Assembly: GCF_001555965.1 (NCBI RefSeq)
Contig: NZ_LSHX01000003.1
Coordinates: 19,995 to 83,994 of the forward strand
From: Sphingomonas sp. CCH21-G11
GTDB lineage: Bacteria; Pseudomonadota; Alphaproteobacteria; Sphingomonadales; Sphingomonadaceae
Direction: 5' to 3'
DNA length: 64,000 nucleotides
The notes below the pieces were generated by a model, which ran no database searches, had not been told where the DNA came from, and saw only the letters and a list, made by a program, of their open reading frames with translations. Shown here in pieces: positions 48,234 to 59,095 of the stretch (the first letter of the stretch is position 1; every line of letters begins with the position of its first letter). The position numbers were made by a program, and so were the translations under genes.

Positions 48234-49604
48234 TCACGCCGCCGGCAAGCGCAGTATCGCTGTGATTCCGCCGCCCGGTGTATCGCGTAGCGCGAAGGCG
48301 CCTGCATGCTGTGCTGCGAAATTGTGAACTATGCTCAGCCCCAAACCTGCCCCGCCTGTGTCGCGATTGCGCGAGCTTTCACCGCGTTCAAAGGGACGCA
48401 GCAGGCGCTCTCGATCCGTCTTGGGAATGCCCGGGCCCTCGTCGCGCACCGAGATGGCAACCTCACCCTGCGAATTCGCGATACTGACCGTGCCGCCACC
48501 GGCGTAGGTCACGGCATTGCTGAGCAGGTTCTCGATCGCCCGGCGGAAAGCGGATTCCGGGACCCGGATCTGCGCATCCTCGCCAGATTCGAGAACGATC
48601 GTTTCGCGCCCGGCATGCATCTCGTCGATGATCAGCTCGAGTGCAGCGCGCACGTCGATCAGCGCGGCCGGTGCCGCTGCGTCGCGGGCGAAATTGAGCA
48701 CCTCGCCTATCATCGCCTGCATCCGCTCGACGTCATGTACCATGCGCGCACGTTGCGGTTCGAGCACGCCTTCGATCCGCAGGCGCAGGCCGGTGAGCGG
48801 TGTGCGCAGGTCATGGGCGATGGCCGTAAGCATACGAGCACGCTCTGTTGCCTCTTCGGCCAAGCGGTTCTGCATAGCAATGATCGCAGCTGCCGCCTCG
48901 CGCAGTTCGCGCGGCCCCTCCTGCCGGATCAACGCGGCATCGCTACCGAGCGCCCCGGCGAGCGCGCGGAACGGGCGCGTCAGCCGCCGCGCGAAGAACC
49001 AAGCGAGCGGTGCCAGCAGCAGCAGGCTGACGGCCAGTGCAATGAGGATGCTGCGCTGCCATCCACCAAGGAACGGCTCGGCAGGCTTGACGACCAGCCA
49101 GCGGCCGTCTGGCTGTCTCAGGCTGGCGGCGTAAGCCGGCAGCGGCAGATCGAGCAGCACCTGACGCAAGGCCTTTGTTGCAGCACCAGCTTCAACCACC
49201 TTGAGCTTCGCTGCGTCGCGCTCGCGCAGGACAATTGTAGCGGGCAGGTCTTTGCCGAAGACACGTATCACCTCGTCCTTCGGCATCGCACGAACACTTA
49301 TCGCGACTGCCGGTGCCGCATCAAGCCGGGTCACCCGCAGATCCTCGACAGACCTGCCGAGTTCGGCAGCAATCAGGCCTTCGACCACGGGGATACGCGG
49401 GCCGGCGGGCGGCGCGGCGGCAATGCGCCGGTCGAACCCAAGGGTCTGCGTGCGTAGCGCCATGATCGCTTCTGACGCCACGATCCGCGCGGCCGGGGGC
49501 GGTGGCGCGGCGAGCACGATGGCTGCGGTGGTGGTCACGCTCAGCACCGCCACCGCGACCCCGAAGCCTCCGATCGACACAAGGGCGCTGGGCGCGCGCT
49601 TCAC
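48234..49604 (-). CDS. Sensor histidine kinase
   Basis: A 456-residue membrane kinase: two transmembrane helices (about residues 10-30 and 185-205) around a periplasmic sensor domain, a HAMP linker, the H-box AIAHDLRTPLTGLRLR with the phosphorylated His, and the HATPase_c domain with N-box (NLLSNAVTYAG), DEGPGIP and GLGLSIVHN. Its start overlaps the response-regulator stop by four bases, so the two form one system. The signal is unknown. Confidence 0.92.
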   Translation of the reverse strand: MKRAPSALVSIGGFGVAVAVLSVTTTAAIVLAAPPPPAARIVASEAIMALRTQTLGFDRRIAAAPPAGPRIPVVEGLIAAELGRSVEDLRVTRLDAAPAVAISVRAMPKDEVIRVFGKDLPATIVLRERDAAKLKVVEAGAATKALRQVLLDLPLPAYAASLRQPDGRWLVVKPAEPFLGGWQRSILIALAVSLLLLAPLAWFFARRLTRPFRALAGALGSDAALIRQEGPRELREAAAAIIAMQNRLAEEATERARMLTAIAHDLRTPLTGLRLRIEGVLEPQRARMVHDVERMQAMIGEVLNFARDAAAPAALIDVRAALELIIDEMHAGRETIVLESGEDAQIRVPESAFRRAIENLLSNAVTYAGGGTVSIANSQGEVAISVRDEGPGIPKTDRERLLRPFERGESSRNRDTGGAGLGLSIVHNFAAQHAGAFALRDTPGGGITAILRLPAA

Positions 49605-50326
49605 GCCCGCTGCACCGCCGGAAGGAACCGGTAACCCGCGCCGCGCACGGTCTCGATCAGCGGGGCCGGGTCCGCTTCGGCGAGCTTGCGGCGCAACCGG
49701 CTGACGGCGATGTCGATGGCGCGGTCATAGGGCGCGGCATCGACCCCGCGGGCAAGGTCAAGCAGGACATCGCGCGACAGGATGCGCCCGGGCCGCCTGA
49801 CAAAGGCGGCGAGCAACGCGTGTTCGCCTTCGGTCAGCATCATGGGAATGCCTGAAGGAGCGCGCAGGCGTCTCTGCTCGACATCGAACCACCACCCCGC
49901 GAACATCAATGCCTCACCTGACGCGTCCCGGAGTTCGCCCCGGTCGGCCGCCGGACGTCGCAGCAGCGCCCGCACCCGCGCCAGCAACTCGCGCGGTTCG
50001 AAGGGCTTGGTCATGTAATCCCAGGCGCCGACCTCGAGCCCCACGATCCGGTCGGTCACGGCGTCGAGCGCACTGAGCATGAGGATAGGTGTCCCGCCCG
50101 CGCCCAGTCGCCGGCACAGCGACAGCCCGTCCTCGCCGGGCATCATGACGTCGAGCACGATCAGGTCGGCGGGCGCTGCCGTCAGTGCGCGGTCGCACGC
50201 CACCGCATTCTCCGCCGCGCGCACCGCATAGCCGTGCATCCCCAGAAAATCGGCGATTGCGTCGCGAATGCTCGCATCGTCGTCGACGACGAGGATCGCG
50301 CTCGGGAAATCGGACAGGGGTGTCAT
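49601..50326 (-). CDS. OmpR-family response regulator
   Basis: A 241-residue regulator: receiver domain (ILVVDDDASIRDA with the acidic pocket, phospho-Asp in LIVLDVMMPGEDG, conserved Lys in YMTKPFEPRELLARV) and a C-terminal winged helix (LARGVDAAPYDRAIDIAVSRLRRKL...IETVRGAGYRF). The ATG at 50326 is the family-like start. It is transcribed away from the TonB-dependent receptor gene at 50447 and might regulate it. Confidence 0.92.
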   Translation of the reverse strand: MTPLSDFPSAILVVDDDASIRDAIADFLGMHGYAVRAAENAVACDRALTAAPADLIVLDVMMPGEDGLSLCRRLGAGGTPILMLSALDAVTDRIVGLEVGAWDYMTKPFEPRELLARVRALLRRPAADRGELRDASGEALMFAGWWFDVEQRRLRAPSGIPMMLTEGEHALLAAFVRRPGRILSRDVLLDLARGVDAAPYDRAIDIAVSRLRRKLAEADPAPLIETVRGAGYRFLPAVQRA

Positions 50327-50446
50327 GGCGGACGGGATAACAGGGCTTTGTAGCATTCGCGTATCACGACTCGTTACACCCGCGCCATCCGGTCGATACG
50401 CAAGGCTGCTCTTGTCCCCGCCAGGTTCACAAACTTGGAGATTTGT

Positions 50447-53113
50447 GTGACAGGCAGATGGTGCGGAATTGCAGCGGGGCTTCTTGTGGGCGCGGCGCCG
50501 AGCACGGTGCTGGCGCAGGCGGCCGACAGGGCGAAAGCGCCCCCAGTTGCGGCCGATGCACAAGGCGCTCAGCAGAACGAGGCCGCAGCCTTGCCGAAGC
50601 GAGTCTTCTACGGCCCCGATGGCAAGCCGCTTCCCCCGGAACTCGCGCGGCAGATCGAGGAACGACTGAAGGACCCGCTGCCTCCGCCCAGCGCCTCAGC
50701 CGGGCAGCCCTCAGTGCGGGTCCAGACACTCGACGGCAAACCGCTGCCGCCCGAGCTCGCCCGGAAACTGCTCGAGCAATATGGCGATCAGCTTCCCCCC
50801 GAAGCGCGCGAGGCCGCACGCGCGGCTGCGGGCACGGCGGAAGCCGGCGAAGGTGCGGCTGCTGCGAGCGATGCGCCGCCGAAGTCCGATGAAATCGTCG
50901 TGTCCGGCGAGCGCCCGCGCGGATCGGTGAACAGCGACATCCCGCCCGAACGCAGCTTCAGCCAGCTCGATATCCGCGCCTTCGGTGCCGAGAACATCGG
51001 CGCGCTGCTCGATACCATCGCCCCCCAGACCGCCAGCAACCGCGGTCGGGGTGACGCGCCGCCGGTGACGCTGCTCAACGGGCGGCGGGTCTCCGACTTC
51101 GCGGAAATCGCGAGGATCCCTTCCGAAGCGATCGAGCGCATGGAAATCTTCCCCGAGGAACTCGCGCTGCAATATGGTTACCGGGCCGACCAGAAGGTGG
51201 TGAACATCGTCACCTTCCCGCGCTACCAGTCGCGGGTGGGGCAGGCGAGCTTTCTGACCCCGGGCGAAGGCGGACGGGAAACCGGCATCGGCAACGCCGA
51301 CTATCTGCGGATCGCCGGCGATACCCGCATCGCGCTCGGCGCGACCTATTCGCACGCGGACAACCTGCTCGAAAGCGAACGCGACGTGCGGCAGTTCGCG
51401 GCAAGCCCCGAGCTGGGCGAGGTCCGCACGCTGCTCCCCGAAAACGAGCGCTTCGGGGTCAACGGTGTGCTCAGCGGGCATGTGTTGAAGGACATCTCGG
51501 CAACCCTCAACGGGCGGGTCGATGTCAGCCGCAACGACAGCCTGCTCGGGCGCGGCCAGGGGCGGATCCTGCAGCGCGACAGTGACCAGACGCTGGTGCA
51601 TGTCGGCACCACCATCGGCGGCCGCCTTGGTCGGTGGCAATGGACTGCGCTCGGCAATTTCGACCGGACCGAGGGCGAGGTGCTGACCGATGCGGCGGAT
51701 ACGCCGTTACGGCGCGACACCGCGCTCTTGACCGATACGCTGTTCAACGCCGATTTCCTCGCTTCGGGCCCGCTTGCCACGCTGCCTGCGGGTCCGCTGT
51801 CGGCAAGCCTGCGGGTCGGGGGAGAATTCCGCGACTTCACGGGCCGGGCGAGCTTTGGCGGCACCGCAACGCTGGCCGACCTGTCGCGCGACCGTGGCGG
51901 CCTGCAGGCGGATGTCGCCATCCCCATTCTGAGCCGCACCGAGGAGAAAGCCTCGCCGCTCGGCAACCTGACGCTCAATGGCAATGTCGCCTACGATCGT
52001 CTGTCGGATGCGGGAGACCTTTGGACCTATGGCTTCGGGCTCAACTGGTCGCCCGCCAAGGCCATCGATCTCGTCGCGTCCTTCACGCGCGAAGAGGGCG
52101 CGCCCACGCTGGAGCAGCTGGGCGGCCCGACGCTGATCACGCCGAACCTGCGCACCTTCGACTTCGTCCGCCGCGAGGTGGTCGACATCGATCGCGTCAC
52201 CGGCGGCAATCCTGCGCTCGCCAATGACGATCGCCGCCTGTTCCGGCTCGGCGTGACCCTGCGGCCGCTCGCCAAGACCGACTTCAGCATCAGCGCCGAT
52301 TACGTGCGCAGCCGGACCGACAATCCTGTTTCCACCTTCCCGATCCTCACCTCGCTGATCGAGACGGCCTTTCCCGAGCGCTTTACTCGCGATGCGTCGG
52401 GCCGCCTCCAACAGATCGATGCCCGCGCGGTCAACTTCGCCGAGGCGCGCCAGCAGCAGCTGCGCTGGGGGGTCAATTTCACCCGCCCGCTCGGCAAGGT
52501 GCCGGAATACCTGCGCGATGCGCGGGTAAAGGTGGTAACCAGCGAGGCCGAGGTGAAGCGGCTGTTCCCGAACGCTCAACTGATCCGCCCCGAACCCGGC
52601 AGCGCGACCGCGCAAGGGGCGGCCAACCTGACGAGCCGCCTTTATCTCAGCCTCTACCATAACTGGTATTTCGAGGACGAGATCACCTTGCGCCGCGGTG
52701 GACCGCGGCTGGATCTGCTGGATGGCGGCGCGGTCGATTTCCTCGGCGGCCGGCGGCGGCACGAGGTTGATCTCCAGGCGGGCGCGTTCAAGGGCGGGTG
52801 GGGGGCGCGGGTCTCTGCCAACTGGCGCAGCGCGACTGCGGTGCGCGATCCGGGCCAGCCCGCGAGCGACCTGCGCTTCGACGACTATGCGATCGTCAAC
52901 CTCAACCTGTTTGCCAATCTCTCCGAAGCGCTCGGCGGCAAGAAGCCTCCTGCATGGCTGAAGGGCACCCGCGTATCGCTGGGAGTCACCAACCTGTTCA
53001 ACACCCGCCCACAGGTGCGCGACGCCGTCGGTTCGGTGCCGCTGAGCTACCAGCCGGCTTATCTCGACCCGCTCGGCAGGGTGATCAGCCTCAGCCTGCG
53101 CAAGCTCATCTGA
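50447..53113 (+). CDS. TonB-dependent outer-membrane receptor
   Basis: About 888 residues. A signal peptide (about 1-25) is followed by a Pro-rich region with the 11-residue unit DGKPLPPELAR twice (residues 58-68 and 96-106), a plug domain (IGALLDTIAPQT...VTLLNGRRVSDFAEI...IERMEIFPEELALQYGYRADQKVVNIVT), and a C-terminal beta-barrel ending in LRKLI rather than the more usual aromatic residue. It imports an unknown ligand. The GTG start at 50447 follows GGAG by six bases; a TTG at 50435 is also in frame. A retropepsin-like gene follows. Confidence 0.88.
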   Translation: MTGRWCGIAAGLLVGAAPSTVLAQAADRAKAPPVAADAQGAQQNEAAALPKRVFYGPDGKPLPPELARQIEERLKDPLPPPSASAGQPSVRVQTLDGKPLPPELARKLLEQYGDQLPPEAREAARAAAGTAEAGEGAAAASDAPPKSDEIVVSGERPRGSVNSDIPPERSFSQLDIRAFGAENIGALLDTIAPQTASNRGRGDAPPVTLLNGRRVSDFAEIARIPSEAIERMEIFPEELALQYGYRADQKVVNIVTFPRYQSRVGQASFLTPGEGGRETGIGNADYLRIAGDTRIALGATYSHADNLLESERDVRQFAASPELGEVRTLLPENERFGVNGVLSGHVLKDISATLNGRVDVSRNDSLLGRGQGRILQRDSDQTLVHVGTTIGGRLGRWQWTALGNFDRTEGEVLTDAADTPLRRDTALLTDTLFNADFLASGPLATLPAGPLSASLRVGGEFRDFTGRASFGGTATLADLSRDRGGLQADVAIPILSRTEEKASPLGNLTLNGNVAYDRLSDAGDLWTYGFGLNWSPAKAIDLVASFTREEGAPTLEQLGGPTLITPNLRTFDFVRREVVDIDRVTGGNPALANDDRRLFRLGVTLRPLAKTDFSISADYVRSRTDNPVSTFPILTSLIETAFPERFTRDASGRLQQIDARAVNFAEARQQQLRWGVNFTRPLGKVPEYLRDARVKVVTSEAEVKRLFPNAQLIRPEPGSATAQGAANLTSRLYLSLYHNWYFEDEITLRRGGPRLDLLDGGAVDFLGGRRRHEVDLQAGAFKGGWGARVSANWRSATAVRDPGQPASDLRFDDYAIVNLNLFANLSEALGGKKPPAWLKGTRVSLGVTNLFNTRPQVRDAVGSVPLSYQPAYLDPLGRVISLSLRKLI

Positions 53114-53170
53114 CCGCCCGGTGCCGCCGGGTCGGCCATCCATTCAACCGCCACTTGTGAGGTATTCTTC

Positions 53171-53692
53171 ATGCGTCCCATTGCCCCAATCATCGTCGCC
53201 CTTGCCATGATCCTTCCTGCACCTGCACCGGCTGCACCGCCCAAACCCGGCGAAGTCAGCCGCTTCCTCGCGAGCAAGGGCTTTACGGTCTTGAAGCTCA
53301 CCAAGCTTCCCACTGGTCACGAGATCGTCGACGTTGAGATAAATGGGCAGGCGGGCACCTTCGTGCTCGACTCCGGCGCGGGTGCGACCGTGGTGCGGCA
53401 TGACCGGCTTGGGAAGTTCGGGCTCGGCGCAGCATCCGGCGAGGCGCAGGGAGCCGGCGCCGGGGGCAGCATCGCGATTACCAGCCATCCGATCGAGAGC
53501 ATCGCGCTCGGCGGCAGGGCCGTGCCCTTGAAGCGGGTCTACAGCACCAATCTCGACAGCGTTGTCGCGCGGCTGAAGACGGCCACGGGCACGGAGATCG
53601 ACGGGGTCGTCGGCCAGGACATCCTCAGCGGTTTTTCCGGGATCATTAACATCGGATCGAGCGAGCTCTACCTCAAGCTTCCCGCAGACTAA
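53171..53692 (+). CDS. Exported retropepsin-like aspartyl protease
   Basis: A 173-residue protein: signal peptide (MRPIAPIIVALAMILPAPAPA), then a single pepsin-like lobe with the catalytic motif LDSGAGAT (D67), the flap-like AGAGGSI stretch and a second strand EIDGVVGQDILSGFSGIIN. Single-lobe proteases of this clan work as dimers. It lies 57 bases after the receptor gene and is probably co-transcribed; it may process a periplasmic partner. Confidence 0.85.
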   Translation: MRPIAPIIVALAMILPAPAPAAPPKPGEVSRFLASKGFTVLKLTKLPTGHEIVDVEINGQAGTFVLDSGAGATVVRHDRLGKFGLGAASGEAQGAGAGGSIAITSHPIESIALGGRAVPLKRVYSTNLDSVVARLKTATGTEIDGVVGQDILSGFSGIINIGSSELYLKLPAD

Positions 53693-54409
53693 ACTGACAC
53701 AGAAAGGCTCATTGGCACGGTCGCTGCGCGATAAGGAAGACGGTCCGGCAGCTTCTGCAAAGAAGCAGACGTTCCAACCATCGGCGGTGGGCAGCTGAAA
53801 CTGGGTCGGAAGCCGACAACCGTGTCTTCCCACCGGTCGGGCCGAACCTGCCCGGCTGGCAGTCGAACGACACCCATCGAATTATCAGCGGTGGCAGGGC
53901 TCGGCGCGCGTCGGCAGCCAGCGCCCATCGCCCGCGCTATGGTAGTACAGACGGAGAAGTGCATTCGTTATGTTTATTTGGCACGGGGCGAAAGTGTACC
54001 GCTGTCAGTTCCAATCAAGTTTGAATTGGAACCAGAAGGGTTGCCCATCTCAACGATGCGCGCCTTTTCAACCTCTTGCATTCATTCAATTTGGATCTGA
54101 CTTGCCCTGACCTGGCCAGTCAGATTTGGCGGAGAAGCTTCCATTCCCGGAAAGGCCGGGATTTCCGCCATTTCAAGACGTGATGTTTCGCGTAGGGGGT
54201 GTACTGGTTTCCAGCTTCCACGGTCGCACCGGCATGGCTGCTCGAATGGCATTGCGGTCGACGGCCGCGCCCCTGCTGAGAAATGTTGAGGTGCGCGCCG
54301 ATTGAACGAATTCAGCCGCACGCGTTCGCCCCAAGCGCAACGCCTATCGGGGAGCGGTTATGGGAACCGGCAGCCTAACTTGAATTTAATCGCCGAAAAT
54401 CGGTGGATA
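53693..54409. other. Intergenic, right end of the island
   Basis: About 717 bases with clearly lower GC than the flanks and no convincing gene. A hairpin GTTCCAAT (54008-54015) with ATTGGAAC (54025-54032) is visible. Short open frames are not protein-like. The stretch probably marks the decayed right end of the island, next to the tRNA-Ser gene. Confidence 0.5.
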
Positions 54410-54425
54410 GTGGCGGAGACGGAGG
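54410..54425. repeat. Direct repeat, attR-like (inside tRNA-Ser 3' end)
   Basis: The 16-bp sequence GTGGCGGAGACGGAGG, identical to 32263-32278. Fifteen of the bases lie within the tRNA-Ser gene including its encoded CCA end, the classic integrase attachment position. Confidence 0.6.
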
Positions 54426-54503
54426 GATTCGAACCCTCGGTAGGAGTAATCCCCCTACGGCGGTTTAGCAAACCGCTGGTTTCAGCCACTCACCCACGTC
54501 TCC
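54411..54503 (-). tRNA. tRNA-Ser (anticodon GCU)
   Basis: Read on the minus strand, the acceptor stem GGAGACG pairs with CGTCTCC, followed by G and an encoded CCA. The anticodon loop TTGCTAA gives anticodon GCU (serine codons AGC/AGU) in a 5-bp stem GCGGT/ACCGC. The long variable arm (GTAGG...CCTAC) is typical of tRNA-Ser, and the T-arm has GGTTCGAATC. Length is 90 bases plus CCA. It is the likely integration site of the island to its left. Confidence 0.96.
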
Positions 54504-54704
54504 GAGCGCTGGAGCGCGCGCTATAGCCGGGCGATGGTCGACAGGCAACTGGCGATGGCGGGGATCGCACGTCCCCGGCGGCGAACCCCGATCGGCGGCG
54601 TTCGGCGCGAATTCGACTCGGATCACCGCGCGTTCATTGCCGGTCAAGGTGTGGCACCGGTAAGATGAGGCGTGGCTTTGCGCTTTCAAGCGGGGATGAT
54701 CGAG

Positions 54705-55460
54705 ATGCGGACGTCATGGCTGATCTGGATGGGTATCGCCCTGGCGATGGCAACGCCTGCGCATGCGCAGATGCGGACCGTCGACCCAAATGACGTGATC
54801 GACGGCGATCTCGACGGATCGCGGGCGCTGCCGCCGCGATCGGCCCCCGCGCCCGCCACGCCCGCACCGGTCGAAAGTCCGCCGCCGGCCGCAGGGACGG
54901 GTCTGCCCGCACCCGACACATCAGTATCCGGCGCGGCGCCCGCCGGCTCGACCCTTGCCTCGCCGACCGCGACGGCATCGACCTATCAGCGCGAGGACCT
55001 GATCAACGCGGCCGAAGGCGTGTTCGGCAAGGGTGCCGAGGGCCTGGCCGGCATCGTCGAGAACATCCTGCGCGACCAGGGCGAGCCCAATGCCTATATC
55101 GCAGGTCGCGAGGTGTCGGGCGCGTTCGTGCTCGGGCTGCGATACGGATCGGGGCTGATGCAGCACAAGGTCGAGGGCGAGCGCCCGGTCTTCTGGACCG
55201 GCCCCTCGGTCGGCTTCGACGTCGGCGGCGACGCGGCAAAGGTCTTCGTGCTCGTCTATAACCTGTATGATTCGCAGGAACTTTACCGGCGTTATCCTGC
55301 CGCCGAGGGGCGGGTCTATTTCGTCGGCGGCTTCGCGGCGACCTATATGCGGCGCGGCGATGTCGTGCTCATCCCGATCAGGCTGGGCGTCGGCTGGCGG
55401 CTCGCCGCCAATGTCGGCTATATGAAGTTCAGCGAAAAGAGCCGCCTGCTGCCCTTCTGA
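54705..55460 (+). CDS. EipA-like envelope protein (DUF1134)
   Basis: A 251-residue exported protein: signal peptide (MRTSWLIWMGIALAMATPAHAQ), a Pro/Ala-rich linker (about 25-90), and a DUF1134 domain (LRYGSGLMQHKVEGERPVFWTGPSVGFDVGGDAAKVFVLVYNLYD...). EipA in Brucella and other alphaproteobacteria is a periplasmic protein needed for envelope integrity and cell division. The ATG at 54705 begins the signal peptide; earlier in-frame ATGs at 54672 and 54696 are possible. Confidence 0.85.
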   Translation: MRTSWLIWMGIALAMATPAHAQMRTVDPNDVIDGDLDGSRALPPRSAPAPATPAPVESPPPAAGTGLPAPDTSVSGAAPAGSTLASPTATASTYQREDLINAAEGVFGKGAEGLAGIVENILRDQGEPNAYIAGREVSGAFVLGLRYGSGLMQHKVEGERPVFWTGPSVGFDVGGDAAKVFVLVYNLYDSQELYRRYPAAEGRVYFVGGFAATYMRRGDVVLIPIRLGVGWRLAANVGYMKFSEKSRLLPF

Positions 55461-55509
55461 TCCACGCGCGCAACGCCACGGGCGCGGCCGGGCCGCAGCG
55501 GCATCGGGA

Positions 55510-56637
55510 TCAGGCGGCGACCGCCACCGGTTCGGCGCGTTCGGTCGCCGCGATCCAGCCGCCGCCCAGCACCTGGTCGTCCTGATAGAACACCGCCGCT
55601 TGGCCGGGGGCGACGCCATATTCGGGGGCATCGAACACCACCCGGTCCGCATCGATCCGGGCGGGCACCGGGCGCGCCATCGAACGCACCTTGACCATGA
55701 TGTCGGCCTGCACCGCGCGGTCGCCGACGTCGCCGAGCCAGTTGACATCCGTCAGCCGCGCAGCGACGACCGCGAGGGCGCGTTTGGGGCCGACGACGAC
55801 CTCGCGCCGCGCGGCATCCACGCGCAGGACGTAGAGCGGTTCGTGCGTCCCGCCGATTTCCAGCCCGCGCCGCTGGCCGACGGTGAAATGGATGATGCCG
55901 CGATGCTCGCCGAGCTTCGCCCCGGATTCATCGACGATGTCGCCGCCGGCCTCCGCCTCCGGGCGCAGCTTCTTGACAAGCCGGGCATAGTCGCCGTCGG
56001 GCACGAAGCAGATATCCTGACTGTCGGGCTTGGCTGCGACCCCCAGCCCCAGTTCGGCCGCGAGCGCCCGCACGTCGGCCTTGGGCATGCCGCCCAGCGG
56101 AAAGCGTAGATAGTCGAGCTGGGCGCGCGTCGTCGCGAACAGGAAATAGCTCTGGTCACGGGCCGGGTCGACCGCGCGGTGCAGCTCCGCGCCGCCAGCG
56201 CCGACGACGCGCCGGACATAATGGCCGGTCGCCAGGCAATCCGCGCCCAGATCGCGCGCCATACGGAACAGGTCGGTGAACTTGGGCCCCATATTGCATT
56301 TGACGCAGGGGATGGGGGTGCGCCCGGCGAGATATTCGTCGGCGAAATCGTCGATCACTGTCTCGCGGAACCGCGATTCGTGGTCGAAGACATAGTGCGG
56401 AATGCCCAGCCGGTCGCATACCGCACGCGCGTCACGAATGTCGCGGCCGGCGCAGCAGCTGCCGGCGCGGCCCACCGCCTCGCCGTGATCGTAAAGCTGG
56501 AGCGTCACGCCGATCGTCTGCGCACCCGTGCGCGCGGCAAGCGCGGCAACCACCGAACTGTCGACGCCGCCCGACATGGCGACGACGATCCTGCGCGCCG
56601 AAGCCGGGCCGCTCAACTGGAAATCATCGATCCGCAT
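55510..56637 (-). CDS. mnmA: tRNA 2-thiouridine(34) synthase MnmA
   Basis: A 375-residue enzyme that thiolates U34 of tRNA-Lys, -Glu and -Gln. It has the PP-loop SGGVDS (residues 22-27) for tRNA adenylation, the catalytic Cys in TPIPCVKCN and the second Cys in [11 protein letters not shown], and the C-terminal barrel ([13 protein letters not shown]). Length is normal. The start at 56637 precedes the family start by about 17 residues, so a slightly later initiation is possible. Confidence 0.96.
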   Translation of the reverse strand: MRIDDFQLSGPASARRIVVAMSGGVDSSVVAALAARTGAQTIGVTLQLYDHGEAVGRAGSCCAGRDIRDARAVCDRLGIPHYVFDHESRFRETVIDDFADEYLAGRTPIPCVKCNMGPKFTDLFRMARDLGADCLATGHYVRRVVGAGGAELHRAVDPARDQSYFLFATTRAQLDYLRFPLGGMPKADVRALAAELGLGVAAKPDSQDICFVPDGDYARLVKKLRPEAEAGGDIVDESGAKLGEHRGIIHFTVGQRRGLEIGGTHEPLYVLRVDAARREVVVGPKRALAVVAARLTDVNWLGDVGDRAVQADIMVKVRSMARPVPARIDADRVVFDAPEYGVAPGQAAVFYQDDQVLGGGWIAATERAEPVAVAA

Positions 56638-57097
56638 CCGCGCCAGATAGGCGCTGTCGCCGCCGATGCAAAGCCGGTCGACGGAGCTGCCGCGGGGTCT
56701 TTACGGGCGGTTCAGCATTCCCCGGTAAACCCGACCCGATCGAGTCGGAACCGGAAACTGTGCGTTGGATCTAAGTCTTACCCGTTTTGAACGACAGGCG
56801 GCGGCCGTGGCATTGCCCACCGAGCTCGCGATTCTGATGGTGGCGGTCGCCAGCCGCCAGGCATCGAGCCCGACCGCGCGCGCGCAGGCGGGGCTCGACC
56901 GCAATGGCGGACGTGCCCGCGCGCTGCATCCGCGCACCGGCGCGTTTCATCGCGGCGCGGCGGCAGTCCTAACGATCGGGAAGGAAGTGTAACGGTCCCG
57001 TTTACCGCGCCGTTTTAGCGGATGTTCAACCGCTTGGGCGTAGGGTCCGAACCATAGTCGAGCGTGAAAAGGGGCCCCCCGCCCTGATGAGGATGGA
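56638..57097. other. Intergenic, at most one doubtful small ORF
   Basis: About 460 bases between mnmA and the SciP gene. A 75-codon forward frame (56765-56992) is open, but its content is Arg/Ala-rich and shows no domain or good ribosome site. The region presumably contains the promoters of mnmA and the SciP gene. No RNA or repeat is recognised. Confidence 0.45.
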
Positions 57098-57397
57098 ATG
57101 ATCGAGAATCAGAAAATCAGACCGGCAAAGGTGATCGGCCCGCTCGGCGAGCCGCTGACGCTCGACTCGCTCCCGCCGCCGAGCACGACGCGCTGGGTCG
57201 TCCGTCGCAAGGCCGAAGTCGTCGCCGCGGTGAACGGCGGCCTGCTGACCGTCGATGAAGTCTGCGCGCGCTACAACCTGTCGGTCGAGGAGTTCGCCGG
57301 ATGGCAGCGCGCGATCGACCGGGTGGGCATGCCCGGCCTGCGCGTGACGCGCATCCAGCATTATCGCTCGCTCTACGAGCGTCAGCAGAAATTCTGA
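57098..57397 (+). CDS. sciP: CtrA inhibitor SciP (DUF1153)
   Basis: A 99-residue protein with the SciP/DUF1153 pattern: GPLGEPLTLDSLPPPSTTRWVVRRKAEVVAAVNGGLLT and the helix-turn-helix VDEVCARYNLSVEEFAGWQRAIDRVGMPGLRVTR. In Caulobacter SciP binds CtrA-controlled promoters and blocks CtrA activation in the cell cycle. Length is normal and the protein is nearly invariant across alphaproteobacteria, which supports the taxonomic placement. Confidence 0.95.
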   Translation: MIENQKIRPAKVIGPLGEPLTLDSLPPPSTTRWVVRRKAEVVAAVNGGLLTVDEVCARYNLSVEEFAGWQRAIDRVGMPGLRVTRIQHYRSLYERQQKF

Positions 57398-57535
57398 TGC
57401 TGCCGCGTCCAATCGGCCGCGGCACATAGATCCCGACTCCGGCAATCCCGATTTTCGTCGGGGGCGGAACAAATGCCCGGTGTCAAGAGTCCTTCCGTCA
57501 TCTGCCCACACATCAGGGTCAACGGAGGGAACAGC

Positions 57536-57790
57536 ATGATCGGTTTCATTATCTGGCTCATCATCGGCGGCGTTGTCGGCTGGCTCGCCAGCATGGTCAT
57601 GCGGACCGATGCGCAGCAGGGCATCATTCTGAACATCATCGTCGGCATCGTCGGCGCGTTCATCGGTGGTCTGCTGTTCGGCGGCAGCATCAACCAGGCG
57701 ATCACGATCCAGACGTTCGTGGTGTCGCTGGTCGGCGCGATCATCCTGCTGGCGATCGTCAATCTGGTCCGTCGCGGCGCGGTGCGCTAA
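57536..57790 (+). CDS. GlsB/YeaQ/YmgE-family stress membrane protein
   Basis: An 84-residue membrane protein with three hydrophobic segments and the family motif GGVVGWLASMVM near the N-terminus, followed by GIVGAFIGGLLFGG. These proteins are transglycosylase-associated proteins induced by stress; their function is unclear. The ATG at 57536 has a GGAGGGA ribosome site. Confidence 0.92.
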   Translation: MIGFIIWLIIGGVVGWLASMVMRTDAQQGIILNIIVGIVGAFIGGLLFGGSINQAITIQTFVVSLVGAIILLAIVNLVRRGAVR

Positions 57791-57877
57791 CGCCGCCACG
57801 TTTCCGGGAAAATCCACCAGAATTGCATCGGGCCGCGGTCGACGACTGCGGCCCGATCCGTATCTGTCGACCCTTGC

Positions 57878-59095
<1,218 letters not shown>

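Larger units (their letters stand above)
32263..54425. mobile_element. Accessory island flanked by tRNA-Ser direct repeats
   Basis: About 22 kb lies between two copies of a 16-bp sequence equal to the 3' end of tRNA-Ser(GCU). The content is accessory (two similar 7TM-AraC regulators, FosA-like and VOC proteins, esterases, a TonB-dependent receptor) and includes several gene fragments. The island lies on the side of the tRNA 3' end, as expected for tRNA-targeted integration. No integrase or excisionase was found, so it is probably an old, immobile insertion. Confidence 0.55.

Noticed and set aside
54008..54032. Hairpin GTTCCAAT/ATTGGAAC as an RNA gene or attachment site
   Set aside because: It is a short isolated inverted repeat without flanking duplication or promoter; it is noted only as part of the intergenic stretch.
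56765..56992. Small 75-codon ORF between mnmA and the SciP gene
   Set aside because: No domain, no convincing ribosome site, Arg/Ala-rich content typical of random high-GC frames.
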